The notes: a model not told the origin generated them from the sequence alone. Numbered from the stretch's first letter, positions 1 through 11,755 are shown. The stretch: 64,000 bases of DNA from Gentiana macrophylla (GCA_026214975.1 CM047807.1:64645824-64709823), one strand, 5' to 3'. Numbers and translations are program-made.

Positions 1-340
1 AGATATTGGGCTGAAGTAGTTAATACAACATGCTATACACAAAATGTAACATCAAGTGAACAAGAAGGCTTTAAGACACCTTATGAGATTTGGAATGGAA
101 GGAAACCAAATATATCCTATTTCCATCCATTTGGAAGCAAGTGTTTTATACTAAATCACAAGGTTCATTTGAAGACATTCCAACAAAATCGAGATGAAGG
201 AATTTTCTTGGGATATTCTTGATCGACAAGGCATTCAGTCTTAATCAAGAGGTCATCAAAACATGAAGAAACAATTCATGTTGTGTTTGATGAACCTAAG
301 TTCACCGGTATGGAAGATGAAGATTGTGAACCTTCCGAGA
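1..340 (+). pseudogene. Copia integrase C-terminal fragment
   Basis: Translation of the first bases gives RYWAEVVNTTCYTQN, then KTPYEIWNGRKPN and the FGSKCF motif. These are the standard end of the Copia integrase core and the region after it, and they match the integrase of element C at about 24340-24480. The catalytic D,D,E residues lie upstream of the window. Downstream is a degenerate linker before RT. Integrase joins element cDNA to the host chromosome; this copy is incomplete and frame-broken. Confidence 0.85.
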
Positions 341-639
341 ATCAACAAGTCAGTCCAGTTGTGTTGAAGTTTTGGAAAGATTCAATGACTTAAAAGTTTA
401 CGATCGCCCTCTTGAACACCTGCTGGTGACATTCTTGATGCAACAATCGAACCAATTCAAGGATCTCACTGAACCCACTTTGTTGTTGAAGAAGTTACAA
501 GCAGACTCTTGAAGATGAGGTTCCCGATAATCAAACTAACCGAATCCACAATGGTTAAGGAATCACCTGTTTGAACAAGTTATTGGCAATGTACAAAGAA
601 GGTGTAAGGACTAGAAGACAACCTGGAAGCTATGTTTAC

Positions 640-2186
640 TTGTTTTCTATCTCAAATGGAACCAAAAGTTGTTGAAGATGCAATTTCAGATCCAGATTGG
701 ATAATAGCTATGGAAGAAGAATTGAATGAATTTGAAAGAAATCAAGTTTGGTCACTAGTTGAAAGGCCAAGTCATGCAAATATCATTGGTACTAAGTGGG
801 TATAGAAATAAACTTGATGAATCAGGTACCATTGTAAGGAATAAGGCCAGACTAGTTGCAAAAGGCTATTCTCAAGCAGAAGGAATAGATTTTGATGAGA
901 CTTATGCACTGTTGCAAGATTGGAAGCTATCAGTTATTCTTGGCACATGCTTGCATATAAGAACTTCAAAGTATATCAAATGGATGTCAAAAGTGCATTT
1001 GAATAGCATTCTAGAGGAGGAAGTGTATGTACAAAGAACCTCCTGGATTTGAAGTTAAAGATCAAGAAGATAAATTGTATAGACTCAACAAAGCACTTTA
1101 TGGATTGAAACAAGCACCAAGAGCATGGTATGAGACTCTATCTCAATTCTTGGTGGACAATGGTTTTACAAAAGGCACCATTGACAAGACACTTTTGAGA
1201 ATCGAGTGAAGGGAACGACACCTGCTGCATGTACAGTTTATGTGGATGACATAATATTTGGTTACGAAAATGATTTACTTTGTGAAAAGTTTGCAAAAAA
1301 TGAAGAGTAAATTCCAAATGTGTATGATGGGAGAGATGAACTACTTTTTGGGATTGCAAGTTAAACAGATGAAAGATGGAATCTTCATTCATCAAACCAA
1401 GTACACCAAGGAGTTCTTTGAAGAAGTTTGGTATGGAAAACAAAGACTAAGATATCCACTCCAATGAGTACAAACATCGCTTTGGATGAAGATAAAGAAG
1501 GCAAAGATGTTGATCGGACCTTATACTGAAGGATGATAGGCGATCTCTTTGTACTTTCATCGCCAAAGAGACTGATATATCCTTTCTTTGTAGGTGTTTG
1601 TGCAAGATTTCAATCTAAACCTAAAGAAAGTCATTTAGAGTGCAGTCAAGAGAGTTCTCAAGTACCTAAAGGAGACTTTGGGAGTAGGGATATGATATTC
1701 CAAGGATGGAAGCTTCAAAGTTATATCCTACTCGGTTACGATTATCTTTGGATGTAAAATTGATAGAAAAAGCACTACAGAACTTGTCGTTAATGGGAAG
1801 TAGATCGGTCTCCTGTTCACAAGAAAGCAATTCAATATCAACTTCCACTCTTTGAAAAGGTGAATATATAGCTCTTTGGAAGTTGTTGTGCACAAGTACT
1901 ATGGCTAAGACAACAATTAAGGGATTATGGAATTGAAGAAAAGGAAATTCCAATTATGTGTGACAACACAAGTGAAATTGCAATCACAGAAAATCCTGTT
2001 TTTCACTCAAGAACCAAGCACATTGATGTGAGACATCATTTTATAAGAGATCATGTTGAAAAGAAAGATGTGGTGGTTCTATATATCCCTACTGAAAATC
2101 AACTTGCTGATATTTTCACTAAACCACTTGATAGTGAAAGATTTGCCAAATTAAGGACTGAACTTGGAATTATAAAAGTTGACTGA
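640..2186 (+). pseudogene. Copia reverse transcriptase and RNase H, frame-broken
   Basis: RT pieces are readable in several frames: [20 protein letters not shown] at about 840-900, [20 protein letters not shown] at about 1078-1137, a frame-shifted YVDD active-site region at about 1240, and a GLQVKQMKDGIFIHQTKYT block at about 1350. RNase H follows and is best preserved at 1956-2186, with CDNTSEIAIT, SRTKHIDVRHHF and LADIFTKPLDSERF before the stop. The enzyme would copy element RNA into DNA in cytoplasmic particles. At least six frame changes or stops separate the pieces, so no functional polyprotein is possible. Confidence 0.9.
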
Positions 2187-2210
2187 TATTCAGCAATGTA
2201 CTGGAATTCA

Positions 2211-2375
2211 CCAAGGGGATTAGTCTTTGCTATGTTGGGTGAGCTCACTTAGCAGATTAGTCATTGGTTTCAACAATTCCATGTACTTATGTTTGGACAA
2301 TTGAGCAAATGAGGTTGCCAAGGGGATTGGTCTTTGTCATGTTGGGTGAGCTCACTTGACAGATCAGTCATTGGT
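2211..2375 (+). repeat. Duplicated conserved non-coding motif after pol
   Basis: Two direct copies of a 58-bp motif, 2211-2268 and 2318-2375, start ccaaggggattRgtctttg and contain GTTGGGTGAGCTCACTT. The same motif follows the pol stop in element C (26555-26611) and, reversed, in element B (9974-10031), once in each. Only element A has it twice. The core gtgagctcac is a 10-bp palindrome here but not in the other copies. Confidence 0.8.
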
Positions 2376-2683
2376 ATTAAACTTCATCTTATTTTATCAA
2401 TTGAACAAAACAAGAAGAAATTAAGGATCAATGAGTCACTTTGTCGTCGAGAGGCTGAAGCACTTTTATCGCCAGATCCGAGCCTACCTGCTTGAGGACA
2501 ACCTGCTTTGAATGGAACGTTACACAGTCAAACTTTACTAAAGTCAAAAAGCGGTTTGGCGGGATATTTATCCTATCCTTTATTACCTTAGTTAACACGA
2601 TCCAACGGTTACAAAGCTTTACGGAGGAGTTATGGGCCACGTATCAAGACCGCATTTACTCAGATTAATCGTGGTTAACATCA

Positions 2684-5600
2684 ATGATTGATGTTCATAT
2701 TGAATCAAGCCAAAGTGTTAGAGGCTTTGTTGTTGATGCAAACAAAACAGAGTTGGCCATCAACATTGGTAAAAGAATAAGGAGGTTTGCAGGTTTGGAA
2801 AATATACTCAATATAAGATTGGAAACAATATCATACACAAATGTTATTGATTTCTGGAAGAACATGGTTGTGGAAGAAGGAAATGAAGCATTCAAGACAA
2901 CCGTGAATCTTTGAGGAGATTGAAGTTTCCCTAGTCTACTGAGGGAAGTTTTGGTTTTGAAGAAGTGGCGATGCACCAACAAATCCTGAAGCAATGGGAC
3001 TATCAAGATGGATTTTGTTGACAAAATCAAAACAAATGCAGCCACCAAATCCATTCCAGGCATCAATTGCAGACATATTGGGAATGAGTACAGTCTGCTG
3101 AGCAAACTCATTGCAAAGAACATACTTGGACTGGTTGGAAGTATGGACACTCTATCAGGACCCAAGATAGAGCTGATGATGATCATTTGCAGAAGCATGA
3201 AGTTTGATTGGGCTGGATACTTCATTCATTACATGAAGAAGGTAGCCAAGGAAGAAAAAGATGGAAAAAGGAAGTCCAAGGCCTTGCCCTTAGGATTAAT
3301 GGTTCATACCCTGCTGAATCACTTGAAGGTTCCTGATATTGAACCTGAGAAGATCAATCAGTCTAGATACAAGAAGGAAATTGATTATGCTATTCCTGGT
3401 CTAGATGATGATGAAGATGTTGCTGACCCTGCTGATGATGATAGTGATGGAGATGATGGTGATGCTGGTGGTGAGCAGGTAAAGCAAACTGTTAAGAAAT
3501 CCACTAAGCCTGCTGCACCAAAGAAAACTACTGAGAAAAGAAAGGGTGCAGATGCAAGGAAGATCATTGAGATCTTAAAGCCTAAAAGAACAAAGAAGCA
3601 AACAGCACAGACTGTTGTGTCTGCTGAGGGTCCAGCTGAAGAAGAGGTTACTCACCCTGCTGTAGCTGCCAGAAAAACTGTTCTTGAGACTCTGAGGGAA
3701 CAACAGAAGGAAGCTAGTAGAAAGAGAAAGTCTACTAGAATTGATGATGATGAACCTCTCTCCAAGAGGATGAAGGAGATTGCAACAAAGAAAAAGTATG
3801 GCAAAGGAAAGGAATTGAAAATCCTGGAAGAACAATGAATCCAAGAAGAAACATCAGTAGAAGAGGAAGAAGAGGCTATTGAGGCTGAGCCCTTAACTAT
3901 CATCAAGCCTGTGGAAATTACTGACTCCTCACCAGAAGAGGTTGTTAAGTCTACTGAAGCTGCACAGGTTGTTATTGAGCAATCTGTTGGAGATATACAA
4001 CGATCTCGACCACTGAGCCTGCTTTGTAGTATCCATCAAGACCCACAAGAAACCACCGAACTGAACTCTTTGTGGTAGTTGAATAATTGGTTGAAGACCC
4101 TGCAAGTGTTACAAGAACTCAGGGGGAAGAGCATTCTGCTGCTAACCCTGTTGATGAGCATGTAAGTCGGGAGAACCAAGTGTTGTGCTGAGATGGAAGT
4201 AGTAGGCACAAATTTACAACCTCGACAAACTCTCTGACTTTGAAACATCATTGAAGAAACAATGAACCTACTTGTTGGAACCTTTGGAGGTCAACAAGGC
4301 AATCGAAGTTGCTCCAGGAAGATCTTTCATGCCCTTTGAAAGGCATGTGAAAGAAAAGAAGAAAATGTAAGAGTATGTAGTTCCCAAACTTGACAGAAGT
4401 TCTTGACTATTTCCAATGGAAGTTTGGTTTCTACAAGAGACAAAAGCCATTCTTTGAACTGTATGATGACTTTGAAGAATGGGCTTTTGACAAGTTGGAA
4501 GTAGAGAATTTGTTGGACCTAGTTGATACCACTTTGCTGCAATCCAGATTGATGGACTTATTTGATGAACAACAGAAAGAGGAGGGTATCATGTTTAAGG
4601 ATCCAAGAGATGACAATGATGATTCATCCTCATCATCAGATTCTAGAGGTGATTTTCCTCTAGACCGGGAGGAACCAGTGGGGCTGCAATACTAATAGAA
4701 CCACACTGCACAATCCAATTCCATCGATATCGTAAGTCTGCCGAGGCCAAGAGAGACTTGAGAGATGGATGAGGATCTACAGGATCTCACCATGGATGAT
4801 CTGGAGGCATTGATCAATGAAGAGTCAATTTAAGTCTTTGGTAGGCTAGGCGATGAATCTTTTACATTCCATGTTGTAGCGCTCTTGCACAAACCGAAGT
4901 TGAACAGAGTCTTGATTTGGATGAAGAGAAGGTTCTTGATTATAATGAACCTAGTGTCACTTCGGAGGAATCTATTGAATATCAAGATGGATTTGACTTT
5001 GAGGGCATTCTTACTAAAATCGCCATTATCCTCGACCAAGATTGGTCATCTTTGAAGGATTCAAGTGGATAATGAGGCTATATTCAACCCACAAAGAGTT
5101 GAAGAGGAGAGTGCAGTTCTTTGAGTTACAAACGACACTGGACCTTTGGTTGGAAACAGGAGGTGCAGTTTGCTTGAGTTACAAACAAAGACTGGACAAA
5201 GGTTGGAACCAGCTTTTGGGTTTGGAGAAAACCCCACTGCTCAAGAGGTTTGTGTAGTGGAGCTCTCTGAGTCAAGACCACTAAAGGGAAAGATGGTCGT
5301 GAGATAGCATTAATGAGGATGAGCAGATCTTTGGACTAAGACTTTAGTGATGAGGAGTTCAAATGCCTGAAGAAGAAAATGTTGATGTTGATCCGCCACA
5401 GGCATTTGTTCCTATTTTTGAAGAACCACTCTTGATCCTATCTTAGAAGAATTTCAAGGACCTAATCTGCTTTGGATTAGATAGGAGTTGGGCATTGGTT
5501 GTGAGCAATCGAGAGGCCACAATACAATGTTGAGGAGCTCGCCATGAGGTTTCTTTGGTGGAAGAATGACCAGTGATGTGCGATTGAAGTTTTGAATGAG

Positions 5601-6060
5601 TTAAGGATCATGAGGCATGATATGCAACAGATTAAGAACTCAAGCTGGATAGACAAGAAGAGATTTGAAGAAGCGATGAAACTAGTAAATGAGAAATGAC
5701 AATATCTTGTCTGATTACTTCAAACTTCACATCTACTCAAAATGCTATGAATAACTCGATACTAGATGTGAGGGAATCAAGGTAGGAAACACACAAGACA
5801 AAGAGAAGTTTACGAAAGACCAACTTACATCCATTCATCATAAACTTGACAAGCTTGCTTTGAAACACCTAAGCTCGCTTGAGGTCTGCTGGAACATCCC
5901 AACTTGCTTTGGATTGGATCCTAAAGTTCTTGAAAGGATCAATCTCTTTGGAAGAGACCACGCAATCAAGGATTACTGCAATTGATACCTAAACTGAGAT
6001 TATGGAAGGGCAATCAAATAATCTGGTAATCTCACGAGGAGGGTGTTCATGGCCTAATGT
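2684..6060 (+). pseudogene. Extra 3' coding region of element A, N-terminal and middle parts
   Basis: Downstream of pol on the sense strand. Block 1 at 2684-2914 has the pattern KRIRRFAGLENILNIRLE, shared with the regions at 48154 and 53075. After a frame change, 3008-3838 (276 codons) holds block 2 (KNILGLVGSMDTLS then an IC..MKFDWAGYFIHYMKK helix), then an acidic run with many DD pairs (about residues 134-155) and a lysine-rich tail with KRKSTRIDDDEPLSKRMKE, a plausible nuclear signal. 4390-4695 continues with FGFYKRQKPFFELYDDFEEW. There is no signal peptide or membrane segment, so it is not env-like. It resembles proteins annotated as putative plant transposon protein (inference). Molecular role unknown. 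Confidence 0.7.
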
Positions 6061-6066
6061 CCCGGT

Positions 6067-6630
6067 TTGTTGATGATGTCACTAAGGGGAAGAGGGCCAA
6101 GCAGCGAGCAAAAGAGGCTGCAAGACTCTTTGCAAAGAAAAGATGGGAGGATGAGACTAATGCTTACAGAGACAACTTTGCACTGGCAGAGTTCAACTTA
6201 TCTTGATGATCTCATCATACAATACAAGAAAGAATACTATAACAGAAGGAAACCTTATCATGACAAGGGATATCATGAAGGTCTAAACTCTTTCTTGGGA
6301 TTAAAATTTTGGGAAGCAAGAGTCAAAGCCTTAAGGGCAACTTACAGAGGTGGAAGAGGTGGAAGAAGTGGCAGAGGTGATAGGACTTTTCCTATCACAA
6401 AAGCAAAGAACTCACTTGATGAATTCAAGGAACTATACATGAAGTTTGGATCCAGAGTGAATCAAATTAATCTTCTCCTGCCTGAAGAATGGAAGTGGTG
6501 GAAAGAAGTAAATCCTTACATTGATTTCACAATGATCGAAAATGAATGGATGAGGGACATGATAGAAGAAATCAGAGCCTACCAGGAACAAGTGGAGAAG
6601 GCTAGACATGAAAGAGAAAGAAGACAGTAG
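6067..6630 (+). CDS. C-terminal ORF of the element A extra region, with RGG box
   Basis: An open 187-codon frame runs to a TAG just before the polypurine tract. It has an aromatic, basic first half (YKKEYYNRRKPYHDKGYHEG), an RGG/RG-rich stretch (YRGGRGGRSGRGDRTF, about residues 94-109) of the kind that binds RNA, and a tryptophan-rich, charged, probably helical C-terminus (EEWKWWKEVNPYIDF, then EIRAYQEQVEKARHERERR). The start codon is only the first ATG in the frame; the natural protein is probably the end of the longer 3' coding region. Related copies C and E end differently, so this tail is specific to element A. No enzyme motif is seen. Confidence 0.55.
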   Translation: MLMMSLRGRGPSSEQKRLQDSLQRKDGRMRLMLTETTLHWQSSTYLDDLIIQYKKEYYNRRKPYHDKGYHEGLNSFLGLKFWEARVKALRATYRGGRGGRSGRGDRTFPITKAKNSLDEFKELYMKFGSRVNQINLLLPEEWKWWKEVNPYIDFTMIENEWMRDMIEEIRAYQEQVEKARHERERRQ

Positions 6631-6780
6631 ATCAGCATACTTTAACTGCATTATGTTTTGCTGATTCTAGACTGTAATATCTTTGAACAAATGTTTATAA
6701 TGAGAATTGACTGAAATTTGTTCTGTTCTTGTTTTTATCTTTTTGCTTTGCTGTTAGGTGAGGGTAGTGGCATCATCACC

Positions 6781-6793
6781 AAAAAGGGGGAAA
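6781..6793 (+). other. Polypurine tract of element A
   Basis: A13 purine run (five A, five G, three A) ends one base before the LTR start TGTTGA at 6795. This is the position expected of the primer for plus-strand DNA synthesis. The identical tract precedes the 3' LTR of element C at 38533-38545. Confidence 0.9.
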
Positions 6794-6794
6794 T

Positions 6795-8487
6795 TGTTGA
6801 ACTTATTTCTATGTTTTGATGATGAGTGCCAGACTAGCTGTTATAGTGCAAAGGCAAAAAGATGTCTATATCAAACGTATAGGTTTATTAGAGTTTGATT
6901 TATGAATAGGTTTGATCAAACAAGCACTTTGTAATGGTCACCGATTTATATCGCCAGATCGTCCATATCGATGGGGTAGTTAGGTCGAGACTTTTTCGGA
7001 ACTCTTTGAAGGCGAAGGCCGAGGGCTCAAACTCGATTCTGAAGGATAAGGGATCAAACTTAGTAATTTAAGTCAAGGATATGGAATCGAATTTAGGCAA
7101 GTCTGTGATGACCTAAAGCGATTACATATACCTTGTGTAATAAAAGTCTAAGTTCCATAAGTTGGATGATGTTTGGAACTTGGTTATAATTAAAAGGTGT
7201 AATCTAACTTCACAAATAAAAGTTAGATAAAAGAAGTCACCAGATCTTGTATTTCATACACGACAAATTGCGATTCAATAGATCGATAGGTATCTCAATG
7301 AGATGATGAACTCTGCGATAATATACCTCGGTTAATTCAAGATTATATTGGAAGATTACATGGATAAGGACAGGCAACTACCTCGACTTATCAAACAAAT
7401 CAAAGGATGAGATTAAAAGAACGTTGGGATGATTGATTGATATCCAATGGTCATAAGTCAAAGGGTGGACAGATTGCTTCATTCAAAAATTAATTTCGAT
7501 CGATCCTATGAATAGTGATGAAAGCAAATCGGATGGGACAAAAACAAGGAACGGTTACATTTGAATTTCAAATACAAGTCACATGCATTCTTGTCTATAA
7601 ATAGAGGACTTTCAACTCGAAAACAAGATGATGAAAATCGATAAACTTTGAAGAGATATTTTACTTGAAATTTGAAAAACACCTGCTTGAACTTCTTCGA
7701 ATTTAAAGCTCTTGATCCGAGAAATTTTTCAAGTGTATTCGCATTCAAGCCACATCAAGTATACACACTTGAAGTGCAAGGCTGCCGATTATATCATCCT
7801 AATCAAGGCTGCTTTGCCAAATCGAATCATTTATTTGATTCAATCTTTATTTTATAAAGAACCTGCTGAAGACAGTGAAGCACAATTGTGTGAAAGACTG
7901 TTGTTCTTGGTGGAGCTGGTGAAGAGGCAATCCTACCCTTCAAGGACCAGTAGAAGACTCAGGAGCAGCAATCCTACCTGTTCCCAGTTTTTAGTTTGTG
8001 AAGCCATAGTTATTGGTGAAGGACAAGCAACTTAGGAATGTTTGTAATGACTACATCAAAGATCTCTAGTGAATTTCCTCCAACATCACGGGAGAAGAGT
8101 GGGTGGCGAGATTACACCACCTGGAACCACTATAAAATCTGCCTACTTACTTTCAACATTTTCATTCTGCACTTAGTTTATTTTACACATCAACCTACTG
8201 AATCTAGCAACTGAAATCACACACTTACACTACTGAGTATCTAATACTTAGTATCATATTTAACAACAAGTATTAAGGCCTAATTTTGATATAATTCCAT
8301 TTGCACAAATTCAGCAAACTCAACTTTCAAAGACTCTTGTTTATCGTGAGGTCTATGAGGTATCAGCAGACTACTGAAGTATGAGCAGACTGCTGAAGTT
8401 GCAGAATTTGTTAACTCCAAAGTTTTAAGTGTTAAGTTTATTCACCCCCCCTCTAAACTTAACCAAAGCCTTTTCAAGGGACCAACA
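6795..8487 (+). repeat. 3' LTR of element A (about 1.69 kb)
   Basis: It begins tgttgaactta right after the polypurine tract and ends gggaccaaca, the same end as the LTRs at 19247-20978, 38547-40281 and 49524-51232. Shared landmarks are the first 60 bp (gttttgatgatga, agctgttatagtg), the TATA context at about 7595, and a terminal block (tttattcacccccc...ccaaca). A 107-codon ORF inside it (7712-8035) is incidental. Confidence 0.9.
7595..7608 (+). promoter_or_regulatory. LTR TATA box
   Basis: Ctataaatagagga about 800 bp into the LTR. The same string sits at equivalent places in the LTRs at 20086, 39382 and (slightly changed) 50425, so it is the likely core promoter of the family. Confidence 0.7.
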
Positions 8488-9720
8488 AAATCCTTGATTT
8501 CAAGTTTTTCTAATAATGACTTTTCTTCACTTGCTAGAGTAGCTTCTCTACAATCTTCAGTTTTGAGTTTCATCTTCATCAGCCTAATTATTCTTTCCGC
8601 TTCAAAATTGTAAGATGGTTGCTGAGCTGGTTGCTGCTGAAATTGCTGTTGCTCCTTTTCAGCATGCATAATGGAAACTTGTTTCTCTGAAATCGTATGT
8701 AAATGAGAAACAATTTCAGTTATGATAACGTCCTGTCTAGTGACTCCAATTGTCAGTTGTTGTTCCTCCTCAGTTGGTGCTGACTGACTTGAAGTGCTTG
8801 GGAACAAACATTTGCCAACTGAGTTAACTATCTTTGAGTCAGCTTTTCGCTTGACTCCTTTGTGTTCAGCTGTTTGCTGAGACACAGTTTTCTCCTTGAC
8901 TTCAGGTTGAGATTTCTTGGAGGTTTCTTTCCTAGAATGAATTAGAGCAACATCTTCTATGGATGTATCCATTCTTCTTACAGATCCACCAGTTCGTTCT
9001 GCTAAATTTCCTTCCTTGATTCTTTCCAAGTAATGTTGAATAACGCCACTGAGTGTTTTCTTCAATCAAAATCTTCCAACAAGTGGTCTTCCTTCAGCTT
9101 GAGCTTTTCAAACACTTTCCAATTCAGCTAAGTGTTGCTCTTTTATCTGGTTAAATACATAACCTGCCCAATTGAACTCAAGTTCGTCCTAGATTATGTT
9201 CATCAGATACATGTTGTCTTCAGATAAACTGGCAGTTCCTTTGTATCTTCCAATAACATGCATGCTGAGCCATTTTCTAAGGAGTTCAAATTCAGGTTTC
9301 AGATCGTTGAAATGAGTGCCGACAGTTGCTGGTTCCTTTCTTAAGGAAATTTGCTTGAGAAAGACATCTCTTTTGAGTGGTAAACAACTCAAATCTATTG
9401 ATTTAACAAGTGGTTCATTGAAATCAAATAGCATCCTGATGACTGCTTCATTGAGAATAATCCTTTCTCCTCGAACTTTTTGTAATGAGATATTGTCTTA
9501 CCAGTCTCATGTTTTCCCAGAACTGTAAAATTCCTTCTACATCATGATCATCCTTGAACTTTACTTCCAGGATGTCTCTTAATCCTGGCTGACGCTTGAT
9601 CTTCTCGCACATAAGACTTGCTAACAGGGTATTGTTGCAGTGTGCTGCATATTGTTCGAATGATAAAGTATCCAACTCAGTAATAAGCCTTTCTTCTTGT
9701 GATTTCTTTGAGGCTGCCAT
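8488..9720 (-). pseudogene. Extra 3' coding region of element B, truncated by element A
   Basis: The natural start is probably ATG at 9720, giving MAASKKSQEERLITELDTLS, which matches MATSEKSKQERLITELDELT of element C. Block 1 (EKIKRQPGLRDILEVKFKDD, then ILQFWENMRLVR) and block 2 (LRKWLSMHVIGRYKGT, then LSEDNMYLMNII) follow with frame changes. 9065-8488 encodes KKTLSGVIQHYLERIKEG, a Ser/Thr/Gln-rich stretch and a helical FEAERIIRLMKMKLKTEDCR segment. The apparent end at 8444 comes from LTR sequence of element A. Closest relative in the window is the region at 36006-38400. Function unknown. Confidence 0.75.
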
Positions 9721-9973
9721 TACTGATTTTCTTTTCAAATTCCCTGATGGTTTGTGTAACCGATGCATGTAGTGTTCTGACAATAGTGGGGGTGTACAAG
9801 CAACATGTTCTGACATAAACGGCGCTAATTAAATGTGATATAACTGTTGTCGGTTTTATCCTTTCAACCGTTTGACTTTCTTTGACTGGGTAAACTGATG
9901 CTTGAGGTCAGTTAATGAAATATTCAGTTCCGTCAATTCTTCAGTTTTAGTGAGTCAGTTTGAGATTGTTGAT

Positions 9974-10031
9974 GTCAATGATTGATCTTTTAAGTTAGCA
10001 CACCCAGCATAACAAAGATCAATCCCCTTGA
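9974..10031 (-). repeat. Post-pol conserved motif, element B copy
   Basis: The reverse complement starts caaggggattgatctttg and ends atcaatcattgac. It aligns with the motifs at 2211, 2318 and 26555 and lies about 25 bp after the RNase H stop. Confidence 0.75.
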
Positions 10032-10054
10032 CGAATCTCTTGGCTTAAACCGAC

Positions 10055-11460
10055 TTAGCTGACTTTGATTATGCCCAACTCAGTTCTCAGTTTGGAAAAT
10101 CTCTCTTTGTCCAGAGGCTTGGTAAAAATGTCAGCCAACTGATCTTCAGTCGGGACATAGAGAACTGTAATATCCTTCTTTTCCACATGATCCCTTATGA
10201 AGTGATGTCTCACATCAATATGTTTCGTCCTTGAGTACAAAACTGGGTTGTCAGTTATTGCAATTGCACTTGTATTATCACACATTATAGAAATCATTCC
10301 CTCTTCTATTCCAAATTCTCTCAGTTGTTGTCTGATCCATAAAACTTGAGCACAACAGCTTCCAGCTGCTATGTACTCAGCTTCAACTGTTTAAGTGGAA
10401 ATAGAATTATGTTTCTTACTGAACCAAGACACAAGTCGATTTCCTAGCAACTGACATGTGCCTGAGGTATTTTTTCTATCCACTTTGCATCCTGCATAGT
10501 CTGAGTCTGAATAGGATATCAGCTTGAATTCTCCTTCTCTTGAATACCATATTCCAACTCCTTATGTATCTTTCAGATATTTCAAAGTTCTTTTGACAAC
10601 AGTGAGATGACTTTTCTTAGGTCTTGTTTGAAATTTGGCACAAACACCAACAACAATGGATATATCTGGCCTACTTGCTGTAAGATAGAGTAAGCTTCAA
10701 ATCATTCTTATGTAGAGAGTTTGATCAACATCTTTGCCTTCATTGTCTTCATCTAATATGATGTTAGTTCCGATAGGTCAACTATGCCAGCTGATTTTTC
10801 CATTCCAAACTTCTTGGTCAATTCTATGGTATACTTAGTTTGGTGAATGAAAATCCCATTATCCAGCTGTTTAACTTGTAAACCGAGAAAATTATTCAGT
10901 TCACCCATCATACTCATCTGAAATTTGCTCTTCATTAAACTTGCAAATTTTTCACAGAGTCGTTCATTCTCTGATCCAAAGATAATGTCATCAACATATA
11001 TCTAGACAAGTAAAGTACTTTCTTCAACTTTCATTCTGAATAGAGTCTTGTCAATGGTTCCTTTGATAAATCGATTATCCACTAGAAACTGAGATAGAGT
11101 TTGGTACCAAGCTCATGGTGATTGCTTCTGCCCATATAGAGCTTTTCTCAGTCTAAAGGCTTTATCAGCTTGATCTTTAATTTCAAATCCAGGTGGTTGT
11201 TGAACGTAGACTTCTTCTTCAAGTATTCCATTCAAGAAATAGTCTGATTGCTTCTAGTCTTGCAACTGGTGCATAAGTTTCATCAAAATCTCTGCCTTCA
11301 GCTTATGAATATCCTTTAGCTACGAGCCTAGCTTTGTTTCTGATGATATTCCCATCTTCATCAAGCTTGTTTCTGTAAACCCATTTGGTGCCAATGACGT
11401 TTACATGATCTGGTTTGTCTACTAGTTCCTAAACTTGATTTCTTTCAAACTTATTCAGTT
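10055..11460 (-). pseudogene. Copia RT and RNase H of element B
   Basis: On the minus strand, RT starts abruptly at the LNKFERNQV motif beside LTR sequence. It runs through [20 protein letters not shown], the YVDDIIF active site (about 11005-10980) and MMGELNNFLGLQVKQLDNGI (about 10920-10850). RNase H is open at 10297-10055 (CDNTSAIAITDNPV, SRTKHIDVRHHF, LADIFTKPLDKERF). Several stops occur, for example just before YVDD. Catalytic aspartates are visible but the protein cannot be made. Confidence 0.88.
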
Positions 11461-11579
11461 CTAGACATCTTTTAGCTTTTCACTATAACAGCTAGCTTCA
11501 GCACTTCATCAATGGGGTTAAAATAATTACTGAGTGAATACGATGAATAATCATCAAAAAATAAATTTTATTTCCAACA
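11461..11579 (-). repeat. LTR start fragment of element B
   Basis: The reverse complement begins TGTTGGAAATAAAATTTAT and aligns with the first ~119 bp of the element C LTRs. It then jumps into RT at a shared gaactgaat-like string, so this is a deletion scar rather than a complete LTR. Confidence 0.85.
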
Positions 11580-11639
11580 AGGTTCATAAAAAGAGGCAAG
11601 AATTTTTTGAAATGTCGAAATCGCCTTAAGCGAATATAG

Positions 11640-11755
11640 TGCCTGAAGCACATAAGACGTTAGAAGCGTGCTTGAAGCATAGAAGACGCTAGAAGCATGC
11701 CTGAAGCATATAAGATGCGGGAAGCATTAAATGCCTGAAGCATAAAAAATGTATG
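11640..11755. repeat. Short tandem repeat, about 29-bp unit, four imperfect copies
   Basis: Units start at about 11640, 11669, 11698 and 11732 with consensus tgcctgaagcataaaagacg followed by ctagaagca. Purine-rich. It lies between element B and a degenerate Copia fragment. Confidence 0.7.

Larger units (their letters stand above)
1..8487 (+). mobile_element. SIRE-like Copia element A, 5' end outside window
   Basis: The order integrase tail, RT, RNase H, long extra 3' coding region, polypurine tract and 3' LTR is that of a Ty1/Copia element. Long LTRs, the RNase H signature SRTKHIDVRHHF and the region after pol fit the SIRE/Maximus lineage (inference). The 5' LTR, gag and most of integrase lie left of the window. 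The right edge ends in the family terminus accaaca at 8487, directly against a minus-strand relative (element B) that it interrupts. The 5 bp after the edge are AAATC, a candidate target-site duplication that cannot be tested here. Many stops and frame changes show the copy is dead. Confidence 0.9.
8488..11579 (-). mobile_element. SIRE-like Copia element B, internally deleted and split by element A
   Basis: Reading the minus strand from 11579: 119 bp of LTR start, then directly RT, RNase H, the post-pol motif and the extra 3' coding region, which is cut off at 8488 by element A. Gag, protease, integrase and most of the 5' LTR are missing, removed by a deletion joining LTR to RT at about 11460. 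The missing 3' part should lie left of element A, outside the window. Confidence 0.85.

Noticed and set aside
1138..1443. 101-codon minus-strand ORF
   Set aside because: It lies antisense over recognisable RT sequence of element A and has no motif of its own.
2695..3225. 176-codon minus-strand ORF, hydrophobic in places
   Set aside because: Antisense shadow of blocks 1 and 2 of the extra 3' coding region, which is conserved in the plus sense in other copies.
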